DNA of 64,000 nucleotides from Rhizobium bangladeshense. GTDB lineage: Bacteria > Pseudomonadota > Alphaproteobacteria > Rhizobiales > Rhizobiaceae. The stretch's first letter is position 1. The number at the start of each line of letters is the position of its first letter. A program made the translations under genes and the position numbers. Below are positions 8,729 to 18,321 of this stretch, in pieces. The notes under the pieces were generated by a model, which searched no databases, was not told the origin of the DNA, and saw only the letters and a list, made by a program, of their open reading frames with translations. The stretch lies in contig NZ_CP071613.1 of assembly GCF_017357245.1 (NCBI RefSeq), positions 62,001 to 126,000 on the forward strand, in the 5' to 3' direction.

Positions 8729-9571
8729 GTGACACAGAAGATTAATCAGGGCGATGAACTGTTGGATCAGCTGACCAGCGACAGCCGCCAGACGCGCCAG
8801 GTTGCGCGGCGGCGGATGATTGCCGAGGCCGTCATGAGCGAAGGCTCGATGCGCATAGAAGATCTGACTGACCGCTTTGGTATCAGCCTGATGACGGCCC
8901 ATCGCGACGTGGATGAACTCGTCAGCCGCGGCCTCTTCAGGAAGACACGCGGCATTGTCACGGCGGCAGCCACAAATCTGATCGAGTCCAGTGACGTCTA
9001 CCGCTCCAGTCGGCAATCGGCAGAGAAAAAGGCGATCGCCGAGGCTGCCATGCAATTCGTTGAACCTGGACAGGCAATCTTCTTCGACGATTCTACGACC
9101 GTCCTGCAGATGGCCCCGCATCTCTCGTCAAAAGTGCCGATCACCGCCATTACCAATTCGCTGACGCTGATGAATGCGCTGACCGGCATGCACGATGTTA
9201 CGCTGCTTGCGCTTGGTGGGCAATATTACAACTGGTGTAACGCCTTCATGGGCCGCATGACGATCAATGAGATCAGGGCGTTGAGGGCTGATGTCTTCTT
9301 CATTTCGATGTCCGCCATCAATGAAGGAATCGTGCTTCACCAGTCGCCCGAGACCGTCGACACCAAACGCGCCATGTTCGACTGCTCCGTCAAGCGGATC
9401 CTGCTTGCCGATCATACTAAATTCGACCGACGCGCACTCCATAGCTTCGCTGCACTCGATGAATTCGACGTCGTCATCGTCGACGACAGGACGCCTTCCG
9501 TCCAGATCGACCGCATGCGGTCAAAAGATATCAACGTCGTCGTTGCCAGGACCGGCAGCGGACGCGTGTAA
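8729..9571 (+). CDS. DeoR-family transcriptional regulator
   Basis: A 280-residue DeoR-type regulator. An N-terminal helix-turn-helix occupies about residues 28-80 (MRIEDLTDRFGISLMTAHRD), followed by the sugar-phosphate-sensing domain with conserved IFFDDSTTVLQMA and LLADHTKFDRRA. The start is GTG at 8729. It lies between the transporter and the second kinase/dehydrogenase pair, in the same orientation. DeoR regulators typically repress sugar or polyol operons and respond to a phosphorylated intermediate, so this is the best local candidate to bind the inverted 10-mer at 3673/4026. It is not a homologue of the SorC-type EryD as far as I can judge. Confidence 0.85.
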   Translation: MTQKINQGDELLDQLTSDSRQTRQVARRRMIAEAVMSEGSMRIEDLTDRFGISLMTAHRDVDELVSRGLFRKTRGIVTAAATNLIESSDVYRSSRQSAEKKAIAEAAMQFVEPGQAIFFDDSTTVLQMAPHLSSKVPITAITNSLTLMNALTGMHDVTLLALGGQYYNWCNAFMGRMTINEIRALRADVFFISMSAINEGIVLHQSPETVDTKRAMFDCSVKRILLADHTKFDRRALHSFAALDEFDVVIVDDRTPSVQIDRMRSKDINVVVARTGSGRV

Positions 9572-9607
9572 CCGGATTGTCCGGTGGCGATAGAAAGGTA
9601 AATGTGC

Positions 9608-11143
9608 ATGCCGAGTCTTCTCGGGATCGATAGCGGACTGACCGTCACGAAGGCCGTCGTCTTCGATGTTGACGGTACGGCCATCTCCGTAGCAAGGCGG
9701 CGCGTGAGCCAGCGCATCCCGAAGCCCCGTTTCGTGGAGCGGGACATGCACGAATTGTGGAGCGCAACGGCCGAAGCGATCCGGGAAGCGATTGCTCTCA
9801 GCGGCAGGCCCGCAAGCGATATTCAGGCCGTGGCGGCAACAGCCCATGGCGACGGGATCTACCTCGTTGATGGAGGCTTGCGGCCACTTGGCAACGGTAT
9901 CGTATCGCTCGACAGCCGCGCCGGCGATATCGTTGATCTGTGGACGACAAACGGGGTTGCAGAGAAGGCAATCACGCTTACCGGCCAGGCTCCGCATGTC
10001 TCCGCGCCCTCGGCGCTTCTCGCCTTTATACATGACCATGAGCCGGAGCGCTTTTCGCACATCGGCCACATCATGAGTTGCAAGGATTGGCTGCGTTTTT
10101 GCCTTACCGGCTCTGCCGGTACGGACCGTACCGAAGCCAGTACGTCCTTTGTCGATGTTGAGACGCAAGGTTACAGTGAGGAAGCTCTCCACCTCTTCGG
10201 CCTGGATGCCTTGTCCGACGCGCTGCTGCCGGCAGCGCGCTCCGACGAGATCGTCGGGCGGGTGACGGCCAAGGCGGCGCGTCTAACCGGACTTGTCGAG
10301 GGTACGCCCGTAGCTGCCGGGCTTCACGATGTCGTAGCCTCTGCTCTTGGTGCGGGTGGTTATGCCGAGGGCGTGGTTGCGATTGTCGCCGGAACCTATT
10401 CGATCAATGAGACACTGACATCAAAAGCACGCGTCGACCGGCGCTGGTTCTGCCGCAACGCCATTGCGCCGGGTATCTGGAACGCAATGTCAATTTCACC
10501 GGCTTCCAGCGCCAATTACGAATGGTTCATCGAAAAGCTCTGTGCCGCCGATCGGACCCGCTGCGAGGCCGAGGGCGTAACGATTCACGCGCTTCTGGCT
10601 TCGGAGATCGACGCAGCTTTGGCACGGCCCTCACCCCTCCTCTTCCATCCCTATCTCTACGGCTCACCCTACGGCGCATCGGCAAGCGGGAGCTTCTTCG
10701 GGCTCGGCGGCTGGCATGATCGCGGCGACATGTTGCGCGCTGTGCTCGAGGGCATCGCCTTCAATCACCGCATTCATGTCGATGCATTGCGCGAAGGTTT
10801 CGCCTTCACCGAAGCAAGGCTTTCAGGCGGCATCTCGCGCAACCCTGCCGTGGTACAGATGTTTGCCGACGTGCTTGCCATGCCGGTGACGGTGACCGGC
10901 ACCGATGAGGCGGCCGCCTGGGGTGCCGCGCTTTGCGCGGGCGTTGGGGCGGGCATCTATCATGACCTCCAGAGCGCATCGAACAGGCGGGAGCCCGGTG
11001 GAACCTGCCGGCCGGATCCTGGTCGCAGCAGCGACTATGAAAAGCGCTACCGGCTGTTCGTCGAGATTGCCGAAACAATGAAGCCACTCTGGCCTAAGAT
11101 CGCCGGCCTTGCGGACGAAAGCGCGGCCCATCCCGCACAGTAG
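9608..11143 (+). CDS. second FGGY-family carbohydrate kinase
   Basis: A 511-residue FGGY kinase. The N-terminal motif LLGIDSGLTVTKAV (residues 4-17) is the phosphate-binding loop, and the C-terminal domain contains RLSGGISRNPAVVQMFADV. I prefer the ATG at 9608, nine bases after AAAGG, over the ATG at 9602, which is only three bases away. It is clearly diverged from the eryA product, being closer in style to xylulose/L-xylulose kinases, so the two probably act on different substrates. It forms a tight pair with the GlpD-like gene 12 bp downstream. Confidence 0.82.
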   Translation: MPSLLGIDSGLTVTKAVVFDVDGTAISVARRRVSQRIPKPRFVERDMHELWSATAEAIREAIALSGRPASDIQAVAATAHGDGIYLVDGGLRPLGNGIVSLDSRAGDIVDLWTTNGVAEKAITLTGQAPHVSAPSALLAFIHDHEPERFSHIGHIMSCKDWLRFCLTGSAGTDRTEASTSFVDVETQGYSEEALHLFGLDALSDALLPAARSDEIVGRVTAKAARLTGLVEGTPVAAGLHDVVASALGAGGYAEGVVAIVAGTYSINETLTSKARVDRRWFCRNAIAPGIWNAMSISPASSANYEWFIEKLCAADRTRCEAEGVTIHALLASEIDAALARPSPLLFHPYLYGSPYGASASGSFFGLGGWHDRGDMLRAVLEGIAFNHRIHVDALREGFAFTEARLSGGISRNPAVVQMFADVLAMPVTVTGTDEAAAWGAALCAGVGAGIYHDLQSASNRREPGGTCRPDPGRSSDYEKRYRLFVEIAETMKPLWPKIAGLADESAAHPAQ

Positions 11144-11155
11144 GACGACAACATC

Positions 11156-12880
11156 ATGAACTCCCCGCTCCAAGCCAGCCAGACGACCGGCGCGACAAAC
11201 ATCGACGTCCTCATCCTCGGCGCAGGCATCAACGGGGCCGGCTTGTTCCGCGAGCTTGCGCTGCAAGGCGTCGGCTGCATGATCATCGACAAAGCGGACT
11301 TCGGATCTGGAACCAGTGCCGCACCGTCGCGCCTCATCCATGGCGGATTGAAATATCTTGAAACGGGCGAATTCGGGCTCGTCGCCCAATCGACTCTTGA
11401 GCGCAATCTGCTTTTGCAAAATGCGCCGCATTGCGTCGAGGCGTTGCCCACATTCATCCCGATCTTTTCCTGGACGCGTGGCATCTGGGCGGCATTGAGG
11501 ACGCTCGCAGGTTCCAAGACAGCACCGCGCAGCCGCGGCGCCCTGCTCATCAAGATCGGCCTTTCGCTCTATGATTACTTCGGCTCGCGCGACCGTGTCA
11601 TGCCGCACCACCGGTTCCTTCTAAAAGGCAAGGCGCGGCAGAAAATCCGCCATATTACGCCGGCAATCGTTGCAGGCGGCATCTATTATGATGCCAAGAT
11701 CAGCCGGCCCGAACGCCTCGTCTATGAACTTGTCAGGGATGGCCTGGATTCAAACCCTCTCTGTGCGGCGGAAACCTTCACGGAAATGACGAGCGCCCGT
11801 GACGGGTGCCTGCGTTTTCGAAAGCACCATGGAACGGAATTTGCGGTTCGACCAAGGCTCGTCGTCAATGCCGCCGGCCCGTGGATCGATCATGTCAACG
11901 AACGCCTCGGCGCGCCCTCGCATCTGATCGGTGGCACAAAGGGTTCTCATATCCTCATCGATCATCCGGAACTGGTGCGCAGCCTCAACGGCCATATGAT
12001 CTATTTCGAAGCCGATGACGGCCGCATCTGCCTGGTTTACGGCTATCTAGGACTGGCACTCGTGGGCTCGACAGATATCCCGAGCAGCGATCCCGAAAAT
12101 GTGCGTTGTGAGGAGCCGGAAATAGATTACTTCCTGCAGAGTCTCCGTTCGATACTTCCGGGATTGCGCTTCGATCGCGACCAGATTGTCTATACCTATA
12201 GCGGCATCCGCCCGCTTCCTGCATCTGACGGGACTGCACCCGGCCTGATCAGCCGCGATCATTCCGCCCCGGTCATCGAGCCAGACGAATCGCGGCCATT
12301 TGCCATCATGTCGCTCGTTGGCGGCAAGTGGACGACATTCCGCGGCTTTGCCGAGGAAGTTGCGGACGTGGTGCTCTCACGGCTGCAGCATACACGCAAA
12401 CAGTCGACCCGCTATCTTCCGATCGGCGGCGGAAAAGCCTATCCGGTGGACGCAAACGCGAAACGCATCCTCATCGACCGCATCGCGAAGTCCGCTGGCA
12501 TCACCGACGCGCGAGCGCAGGAACTGGTCGATCGCTACGGGACAACGGCCGAAGCGGTGGCGACATTCAGATCGGACTATTCGGATGAACGCAGGATCTC
12601 AGGATCGCAGACCTATAGTTTCCGCGAATTTGACTGGATCGCCCGCAAGGAGCTGGTGGTCCACCTTGCAGATATCGTCATGAGGCGCTCGACGATTGCG
12701 ATCGAGGGACGGCTGACTGAGGAGGGCCTCAAGGACATTGCCGAAGTTGCCGCGAAGCCCCTCGGATGGGACGGGCCGCGTGTCAAGCGCGAGATCGACG
12801 AGGTTATTTCCCTTCTGGCTACCTTTCACCATCAGACAATCAAAGCCGAGACGGTGGAGATCGAGTGTCACGAAAGATAA
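11156..12880 (+). CDS. second GlpD-like FAD-dependent dehydrogenase
   Basis: A 574-residue flavoprotein of the GlpD/DAO family. The FAD motif is at residues 19-30 (LILGAGINGAGL), and GSGTSAAPSRLIHGGLKYLE matches the family signature. It is about 70 residues longer than the eryB product, with an extra segment around residues 100-125 and a full GlpD C-terminal domain. It begins 12 bp after the second kinase, so the pair likely phosphorylates and then oxidises a polyol. Glycerol is possible, but location behind a polyol importer and DeoR regulator suggests another sugar alcohol. Confidence 0.82.
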   Translation: MNSPLQASQTTGATNIDVLILGAGINGAGLFRELALQGVGCMIIDKADFGSGTSAAPSRLIHGGLKYLETGEFGLVAQSTLERNLLLQNAPHCVEALPTFIPIFSWTRGIWAALRTLAGSKTAPRSRGALLIKIGLSLYDYFGSRDRVMPHHRFLLKGKARQKIRHITPAIVAGGIYYDAKISRPERLVYELVRDGLDSNPLCAAETFTEMTSARDGCLRFRKHHGTEFAVRPRLVVNAAGPWIDHVNERLGAPSHLIGGTKGSHILIDHPELVRSLNGHMIYFEADDGRICLVYGYLGLALVGSTDIPSSDPENVRCEEPEIDYFLQSLRSILPGLRFDRDQIVYTYSGIRPLPASDGTAPGLISRDHSAPVIEPDESRPFAIMSLVGGKWTTFRGFAEEVADVVLSRLQHTRKQSTRYLPIGGGKAYPVDANAKRILIDRIAKSAGITDARAQELVDRYGTTAEAVATFRSDYSDERRISGSQTYSFREFDWIARKELVVHLADIVMRRSTIAIEGRLTEEGLKDIAEVAAKPLGWDGPRVKREIDEVISLLATFHHQTIKAETVEIECHER

Positions 12881-13024
12881 TTCGCTCACCTTCTGACCGC
12901 TTCTTGCAGGAGAAGCCTGATCTGCTCGCGCGACCGGCACAGCTTCTCGAAGAGCCTGTTCGGGAAACGAAATGCGGAGGCGTCGTCCTCAACGCCATTC
13001 CGATGAGCTTTGAATCAAGCGTCA

Positions 13025-13318
13025 ATGCGGAGAACTGTGGATCAAGTGCAGGCTGCCGCGGTACTAGCCGACTGTACCGCCCTGGCGATCGATGCGGCCT
13101 CCGCCAAAGGCGGTCAGCTGACGGTCGAGGAGCGCGGCAGGATGGCTATCCCGGTCGCCGCCGCAAATGCTCTTGCCATCACCGCTATCGCGAGCGGAAC
13201 GGGACGAATCCTTGCGGACCAGGTTTCCATCCGCCTCGGGAAGGGGGGACGCTTTGAAGCGGAAGGTTTCTGCCCGACCCGAGAGATAGGTGACGTTTCG
13301 TACCGGAGACATGGGTAA
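13025..13318 (+). pseudogene. short ORF, possible acyl-CoA-dehydrogenase-like fragment
   Basis: The frame from ATG 13025 encodes about 97 residues. The central part, with QLTVEERGRMAIPVAAANAL, has an alanine-rich helical pattern faintly like the C-terminal domain of acyl-CoA-dehydrogenase-type flavoproteins, but the N-terminal domains are absent and the end is out of character. There is no good ribosome site. It is best read as a decayed fragment in the 720-bp stretch between the GlpD-like gene and the channel gene. The resemblance is weak. Confidence 0.25.
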
Positions 13319-13347
13319 CACTTTTCGCTTTTTGGCGGGAGGTGTTG

Positions 13348-13500
13348 ATGCCGTGGAAAGCGACCTCGGCGCGACTTGAGCCAGGCTGCACAATATCGCG
13401 CGGCGACAAGATCGCCGCGGCGAATGACCTCGTGAACTACGCGTATGGCCGCGCCCGTTTGTCGCGCGGTTTCTCATCTCTCCGGTGGCTGAGGTCATAG
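13348..13500 (+). mobile_element. possible remnant of an IS481-type transposase 5' end
   Basis: After GGCGGGAGGTGTTG an ATG at 13348 opens a 50-codon frame starting MPWKATS, similar to the start of IS481-family transposases, and then losing resemblance before a TAG at 13498. No inverted repeats or catalytic DDE region follow. If real it is a short relic; together with the fragment at 13025 it marks 12881-13600 as decayed DNA without an intact gene. Confidence 0.25.
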
Positions 13501-13601
13501 TAAATCATTGAGTCTTCTGAGGAATGCTGGTGCTTGTTTCGTCCAAATGAACTAAACTCGCGCGATAGCTTTATCTAGCTGACATTCATCGGATCATCAT
13601 C

Positions 13602-14894
13602 ATGAATATCAGGCAGATGACCGAGATCGCCGAGCAGTGGCTGACGACATTCATTCTAAACGAATGGACGTTCTTTCAGCTAGCGATCATCGTGGCCGGC
13701 TTCGGCTTTGCGTCCTTACTTGCGTCACGCACAGAGCCCGCGATGGAGGCAAAGGCGCGCCTGATCAAGGGTAATCCCGACCTGCTCCGGGTCATCATTG
13801 CCTTTATGCGCCGGATGATGTGGCTTTTCCTTGTGGCTTGGCTGTGGCTCGCCAATGTCGTGCTGAGCAAGAGCGCGTGGCCTTCGCAACGCTGGCTTGT
13901 GTCCACGGCTCTGACATTGGCAGCTGCATGGTTCGTCATCTCCGTCCTGACCAAGATTATTCGCAACCCAACCCTGTCGCGTGCCGTCGCGATCGGCAGC
14001 TGGGGCTACATCGCTCTTTATGCAGTCGGTCTTGATGGCCCGGTTCTCTCTGCTCTTGACGGGCTCGCGATCAATTTAGGTGCGGTGAGGCTCTCACTGC
14101 TGCTTGTGCTCCAAGTCCTCGTGCTGGCGATCGCCTTGATCTGGATCGCCGTCCTCATTGGCAATATGCTTTCACACTGGGTTCAGCGGTCGGCCGACCT
14201 GTCGCCTTCCATCAAGGTGTTGATCAGTAAATTCATCAAGATCAGCCTGATCATCGTTGCCGGCGCCATCGCTTTGTCGGCGACCGGCGTCGACCTTACT
14301 GCGCTGACCATTTTCTCAGGCGCAGTCGGAGTCGGAATAGGCTTCGGCCTTCAAAAGGTAGTATCGAACTTCATATCCGGCATAATCATTTTGGTCGACA
14401 AGTCGATCAAGCCGGGCGACACGATCACGCTTGGCGACACGTTCGGGTCGATCCGTGACCTGCGCTCGCGGTTTGTTTCCGTCATCACCCGCGATGGCAA
14501 AGAGTACCTCATTCCGAATGAAGACTTCATATCGCAGCAGGTCGTCAACTGGTCGTTCTCCAGTGATTATGTACGAATCGATGTTGACTTCGGGACGTCC
14601 TACGACAGCGACCCGCATCAAGTCGTTAAGATCGCCATTGCGACGGCATCGACCGTGCCCCGGGTCGCTAACCAGTATAAGCCACCTGTCTGCTGGCTGA
14701 CCGGCTTTGGTGCTTCGTCGCTCGACTTTCGGCTTCGCTTCTGGATTTCGGATCCAGCGAACGGCCTTACGAATGTCCGTGGGCAAGTCCTGATGGCACT
14801 GTGGGATGCCTTCAAGAAAGCTGGCGTCTCTATCCCGTTTCCGCATCATGAAATCATCATGAAAAACCCCATAGAGATCAAACAACCAGACTGA
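13602..14894 (+). CDS. MscS-family mechanosensitive channel
   Basis: A 430-residue membrane protein with about five N-terminal helices and a C-terminal MscS core. The pore helix and beta-domain junction are recognisable near residues 243-275 (AVGVGIGFGLQKVVSNFISG), followed by the beta-domain (KPGDTITLGDTFGSI) and an end rich in IPFPHHEI, all typical of MscS/YbdG-like channels. It would release solutes on osmotic downshift in the inner membrane. It stands alone, with decayed DNA upstream, and has no clear functional tie to the polyol genes, although intracellular polyols act osmotically. Confidence 0.88.
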   Translation: MNIRQMTEIAEQWLTTFILNEWTFFQLAIIVAGFGFASLLASRTEPAMEAKARLIKGNPDLLRVIIAFMRRMMWLFLVAWLWLANVVLSKSAWPSQRWLVSTALTLAAAWFVISVLTKIIRNPTLSRAVAIGSWGYIALYAVGLDGPVLSALDGLAINLGAVRLSLLLVLQVLVLAIALIWIAVLIGNMLSHWVQRSADLSPSIKVLISKFIKISLIIVAGAIALSATGVDLTALTIFSGAVGVGIGFGLQKVVSNFISGIIILVDKSIKPGDTITLGDTFGSIRDLRSRFVSVITRDGKEYLIPNEDFISQQVVNWSFSSDYVRIDVDFGTSYDSDPHQVVKIAIATASTVPRVANQYKPPVCWLTGFGASSLDFRLRFWISDPANGLTNVRGQVLMALWDAFKKAGVSIPFPHHEIIMKNPIEIKQPD

Positions 14895-15110
14895 TTTATT
14901 GTAGCAATACCTGCCAACGGGAACCATCGCGTTTCGATGGCTACGTTCATCTGGGGCTGGTCTCTACGATGCTGTCGCCTGCTGCGCCGTGGTCGTCGCG
15001 GTCGCAATCGGCATCTTGCCGTCCGACCTGTTTGTGCAATGGCCGTCGGAACCCTCGTCTGTCCGTCGGAGTAGTGTCGTCATCTGGAGCTTGCAGTAGC
15101 GGGCGCTCGG

Positions 15111-16139
15111 CTAGGGCTTCGCCAGCATCGTTCTAGAAGGTTCGGCGCGGTATGCGCAAGGACCAGCTGAACGGCGTTCGACAATGCGCGAGGCAATCAT
15201 CACCCGGCGAGCGGGCATTCCGGGCAGTCTTGGATTTTCTATACGTTCGAGAAGCAGGCGCAGGCCGACGGCGCCGGCCTCCTGCCCTTCCATCTTCACC
15301 GTCGTCAGCGACGGCGAAATCTGGGTCGCCGGTGAAAAGTCGCCGAAGCCGATGACAGAAACATCGTCGGGAATTCGGTATCCCTGCCCCAGCAACTCGG
15401 AAACGACCGTCAGCGCCAAACCGTCATGGGCGCAGAAAAAGGCCGTGGGATGAACCCCCTTTTCCTTTAAGTCCCGGAAGGTCGCGCTGAAGCCGTTCTG
15501 CTCGTCGAACTCCAATACCTGCAACGAGACACCCTCGTGGCGCTCGGCGATCTCACGCGCCCCATAATACCGTTCACGCCTGCCGCGGAAGCCGGGCGTG
15601 CCACTGACATAGACGATCGAGCGATGCCCGAGGCCGATCAGATATTGAAGCACCGCCTGACCCGCTTCGTGGTCGGTGCCGGTGATCTGATCGGCCTGTT
15701 CCAGCGGGTCGACCCATCCGAACCGCACGACGGGGATGCCGGTCGCCGTAGCCGCCGTCAGCGCCTCGCGATCATGCGGGCCAACAAGCAACAAGCCCGC
15801 GCATGAGCGCGCCAATTCCTCGAGTTGACCGGCGCTATGCGTCCAGCGAATGCGCAACGCCATCCCCAGTCTGTGCGCCTCACGCTGCACGCCATTCTGG
15901 ATCTGCATGTAAAGCTCGCTGTTGACGGCATCGAGATCGTGAAACACGACGGCGATATCGTTTGACTGAGACTGGCCGGCTGGACGCGTGTAGCCCAGCC
16001 GCTCTGCCGTTGCGCGAATGAGCGCGCGCGTTTCCTCGCTCACGCCGCTCTTGCCCGCGAGCGAACGTGAGACGGCATATTTGGACAGGCCGACCTCCTG
16101 CGCGATCGTCTGTAAGGTAATTCGCCCTCTGCTTCCCAC
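15111..16139 (-). CDS. LacI-family transcriptional regulator
   Basis: A 342-residue LacI-type repressor. The N-terminal helix-turn-helix starts almost at once (ITLQTIAQEVGLSKYAVSRS, about residues 6-25) and is followed by a periplasmic-binding-protein-like sensor with RSIVYVSGTPGFRGR and PDDVSVIGFGDF. I prefer the GTG at 16139, six bases after GAGG; an upstream GTG at 16157 would add six residues. It is divergent from the oligosaccharide-transport operon, 181 bp from its first gene, and is almost certainly its local regulator, with a sugar released by the hydrolases as likely inducer. Confidence 0.88.
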   Translation of the reverse strand: MGSRGRITLQTIAQEVGLSKYAVSRSLAGKSGVSEETRALIRATAERLGYTRPAGQSQSNDIAVVFHDLDAVNSELYMQIQNGVQREAHRLGMALRIRWTHSAGQLEELARSCAGLLLVGPHDREALTAATATGIPVVRFGWVDPLEQADQITGTDHEAGQAVLQYLIGLGHRSIVYVSGTPGFRGRRERYYGAREIAERHEGVSLQVLEFDEQNGFSATFRDLKEKGVHPTAFFCAHDGLALTVVSELLGQGYRIPDDVSVIGFGDFSPATQISPSLTTVKMEGQEAGAVGLRLLLERIENPRLPGMPARRVMIASRIVERRSAGPCAYRAEPSRTMLAKP

Positions 16140-16162
16140 TCTCCACCTCGTCCACACCTGAA

Positions 16163-16231
16163 TGTAGCGCTTCCGCTATACGTTCCTGGTTACGAAAGCA
16201 AAACTTTGCGCTAACAGAACATAACGCTTTA
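16163..16231 (+). promoter_or_regulatory. candidate LacI operators in the divergent promoter region
   Basis: Between the LacI gene and the binding-protein gene there are three sequences with the central CG/GCGC character of LacI-type operators: TGTAGCGCTTCC at 16163-16174 (also an inverted TAGCG-CTTC-CGCTA), TTTGCGCTAA at 16204-16213, and ATAACGCTTTAC near 16221-16232. They are not identical and none is a perfect 14-bp palindrome, so only the location and general pattern support them. Confidence 0.35.
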
Positions 16232-16320
16232 CCTAACGATATCCAAATGTATTCTGCCTCTCATCCCGCCCGATAATCAAAACCACATCCAAGAGCGGGA
16301 GAATTTTGGAGGAGAACCCT

Positions 16321-18246
16321 ATGATCAAGCTGAAACGTCGCGCGTTTCTGGCCGGGACCTCGGCCGCTCTGTTTTTGCCGGCGCTGCCTGCGCTAGCGGT
16401 GGACTACAAAGAAGCGAACATTCTGAAGGAGAAGGTTTCGAGTGGCGCATTGCCGCCGCTGAAGGACCGGCTGCCGGAAAATCCCCTCGTCGTCAAGCCG
16501 GTCGAAAGCGTCGGGAAATATGGCGGCGACTGGAACATGGCCCTTGTCGGCGGTGGTTCGCTCTCCATGCTGTTCCGTTACCAGGCATACGAGCCACTCC
16601 TCCGCTACAAGCCCGATTGGTCCGGCGTAACGCTCAACGTCGCCGAAGCCTTCGACGGCAATGCGGATTCCACCGAATATACCATCCGTCTGCGCAAGGG
16701 CATGAAATGGTCGGACGGACACCCTTACACCACTGCTGACGTGAAATTCTGGTACGACACCATCCTGACCGACAAGCGCGTCGCCGCCACCGGCCAGGGC
16801 CATTGGAAAAGCGGCGGCCAGCCGGCCAAGCTCGAAGTCGTGGACGAACAGACCTTCAAGGTCATCTTCGAGAAACCTAACGGTATGTTTCCGCTGCAGG
16901 TTGCTTGGGCCAACAACGATCAGACGACACGCTGTCCCAAGCACTATCTCGAGAAGTTCCACATCGACTATAATCCGAAAGCCGACGAGCTTGCCAAACA
17001 GCAGGGCTTTGAAAGCTGGATCGTCGCTTTCCAGACCGCTTCGGGCTTCCGGGACGACAACGCCTTCTTCCTGAACTCGTCTAAGAAGCCCTGCCTGCAT
17101 GCCTGGATGTTCACCATTGCGCCCGGCGAGAATACCGAGCGGGCGGTCGCGGAGCGCAATCCCTTCTACTGGAAGGTCGATACCGAGGGTAATCAGCTGC
17201 CCTATATGGATCGCATCGTCTACCAGATGGTCGCCGATCCGCAGGTGCTGCTCTTGAAGGCCATGCAGGGCGAGATCGACTTCATGGACCAGTATATCGC
17301 CACGCCGAACAATAAGTCGGTTCTCTACGATGCGCGAGAGCAGGGACAATATGATTTCTACACGCTGACTTCGACTGAAGCCAATGTGATGAACTTCATC
17401 TTCAACCTGAACCATAACGACGAAACAAAGCGTAAGCTCTTCCGCAACAAGGACTTCCGCGCAGCGCTGTCGATGGCGCTCGATCGCCAGTCGCTGATCG
17501 ATGCTGTCCTCGTTGGCCAGGGCGCTCCTGCCCAACCGTCGATCAAGCAGAGCGATCCGCTTTACAACGAACAGCTTGCCACCCAGTTCACGAACTATGA
17601 CGTCGACAAGGCAAATGCCATGCTCGACACGCTCATCCCCAAACGAGACGACCAGAACTTCCGGCTGGACGAGAAAGGCCGCCGGCTGACGGTAATCTTC
17701 GAGATCGACCAAGCGCGTGCCGTCTTCCTTGATCTCTTCCAGCTCGTCATCCCAATGTTCCAGGCGGTCGGCATCGACGCGCAGATGCGCACGATGGACC
17801 GTTCGCTATGGGAAACCCGTGTCCGCCAGGGCCGCGATTTCGATGCGACGGCACATCAATTCGGTGCCAATGGCGGCGTCGCCGCAATGCTCGACCCGCG
17901 CTATTACGTGCCGACGGATTCCAACGCGATGTATGCGCCGGCTTGGCAGCTCTGGTATCTCGACCGCAACAACGCCAATGCGGAAGAGCCGCCGGAGGAG
18001 ACGAAGAAGCAGCTTGAGCTTTATGACAAGCTGAAATCGACTTCCGATCCGGCCGCCCAGCAGGAGATCATGAAGCAGATCCTGCAGGGTGCTGCCGAGA
18101 ATTTCTACGTTTTTGGCATTTCCCTGCCCCCGGATGGCTACGGCATCGTCAAGAACAATATGAAGAACATCACCAGGACCATGCCGAACTCGTTCGGCTG
18201 GCCGACGCCTGCTCCCACCATGCCGGAGCAGTTCTACAAGGTCTGA
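16321..18246 (+). CDS. Tat-exported family-5 solute-binding protein
   Basis: A 641-residue extracellular binding protein of the SBP_bac_5 (DppA/OppA) family. The start ATG at 16321 follows GGAGGAGAACCCT. Residues 1-27 form a twin-arginine signal (KRRAFLAG, then an alanine-rich core ending PALA). The family region is visible in RLRKGMKWSDGHPYTTADVKFWYDTI. It is followed by two permeases and a double ATPase of the peptide/nickel/opine class. The flanking glycoside hydrolases indicate an oligosaccharide rather than a peptide substrate; family-5 binding proteins for oligosaccharides are known in rhizobia. Confidence 0.9.
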   Translation: MIKLKRRAFLAGTSAALFLPALPALAVDYKEANILKEKVSSGALPPLKDRLPENPLVVKPVESVGKYGGDWNMALVGGGSLSMLFRYQAYEPLLRYKPDWSGVTLNVAEAFDGNADSTEYTIRLRKGMKWSDGHPYTTADVKFWYDTILTDKRVAATGQGHWKSGGQPAKLEVVDEQTFKVIFEKPNGMFPLQVAWANNDQTTRCPKHYLEKFHIDYNPKADELAKQQGFESWIVAFQTASGFRDDNAFFLNSSKKPCLHAWMFTIAPGENTERAVAERNPFYWKVDTEGNQLPYMDRIVYQMVADPQVLLLKAMQGEIDFMDQYIATPNNKSVLYDAREQGQYDFYTLTSTEANVMNFIFNLNHNDETKRKLFRNKDFRAALSMALDRQSLIDAVLVGQGAPAQPSIKQSDPLYNEQLATQFTNYDVDKANAMLDTLIPKRDDQNFRLDEKGRRLTVIFEIDQARAVFLDLFQLVIPMFQAVGIDAQMRTMDRSLWETRVRQGRDFDATAHQFGANGGVAAMLDPRYYVPTDSNAMYAPAWQLWYLDRNNANAEEPPEETKKQLELYDKLKSTSDPAAQQEIMKQILQGAAENFYVFGISLPPDGYGIVKNNMKNITRTMPNSFGWPTPAPTMPEQFYKV

Positions 18247-18272
18247 TGGCCTGTAACAGCCAATGAATTCAA

Positions 18273-18296
18273 GACGCCGGCTCTGTAGCCGGCGTC
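18273..18296 (+). terminator. intercistronic stem-loop after the binding-protein gene
   Basis: GACGCCGGCT (18273-18282) and AGCCGGCGTC (18287-18296) form a perfect 10-bp stem with a CTGT loop, no T-run following. It lies 26 bases after the binding-protein stop and 26 before the next gene, a position typical of hairpins that protect binding-protein mRNA and lower expression downstream. Confidence 0.65.
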
Positions 18297-18321
18297 ACGG
18301 TCCCTCGTTGCCAACGGTTGG

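Noticed and set aside
7715..9121. Minus-strand ORF opposite the binding-protein and DeoR genes
   Set aside because: No ribosome site or domain; spans two clear genes on the other strand.
14895..15110. Hydrophobic peptide-like frame between the channel gene and the LacI gene
   Set aside because: No ribosome site and no similarity; the stretch is short and probably non-coding.
16393..17712. Minus-strand ORF opposite the family-5 binding-protein gene
   Set aside because: Antisense to a full-length, motif-supported gene.
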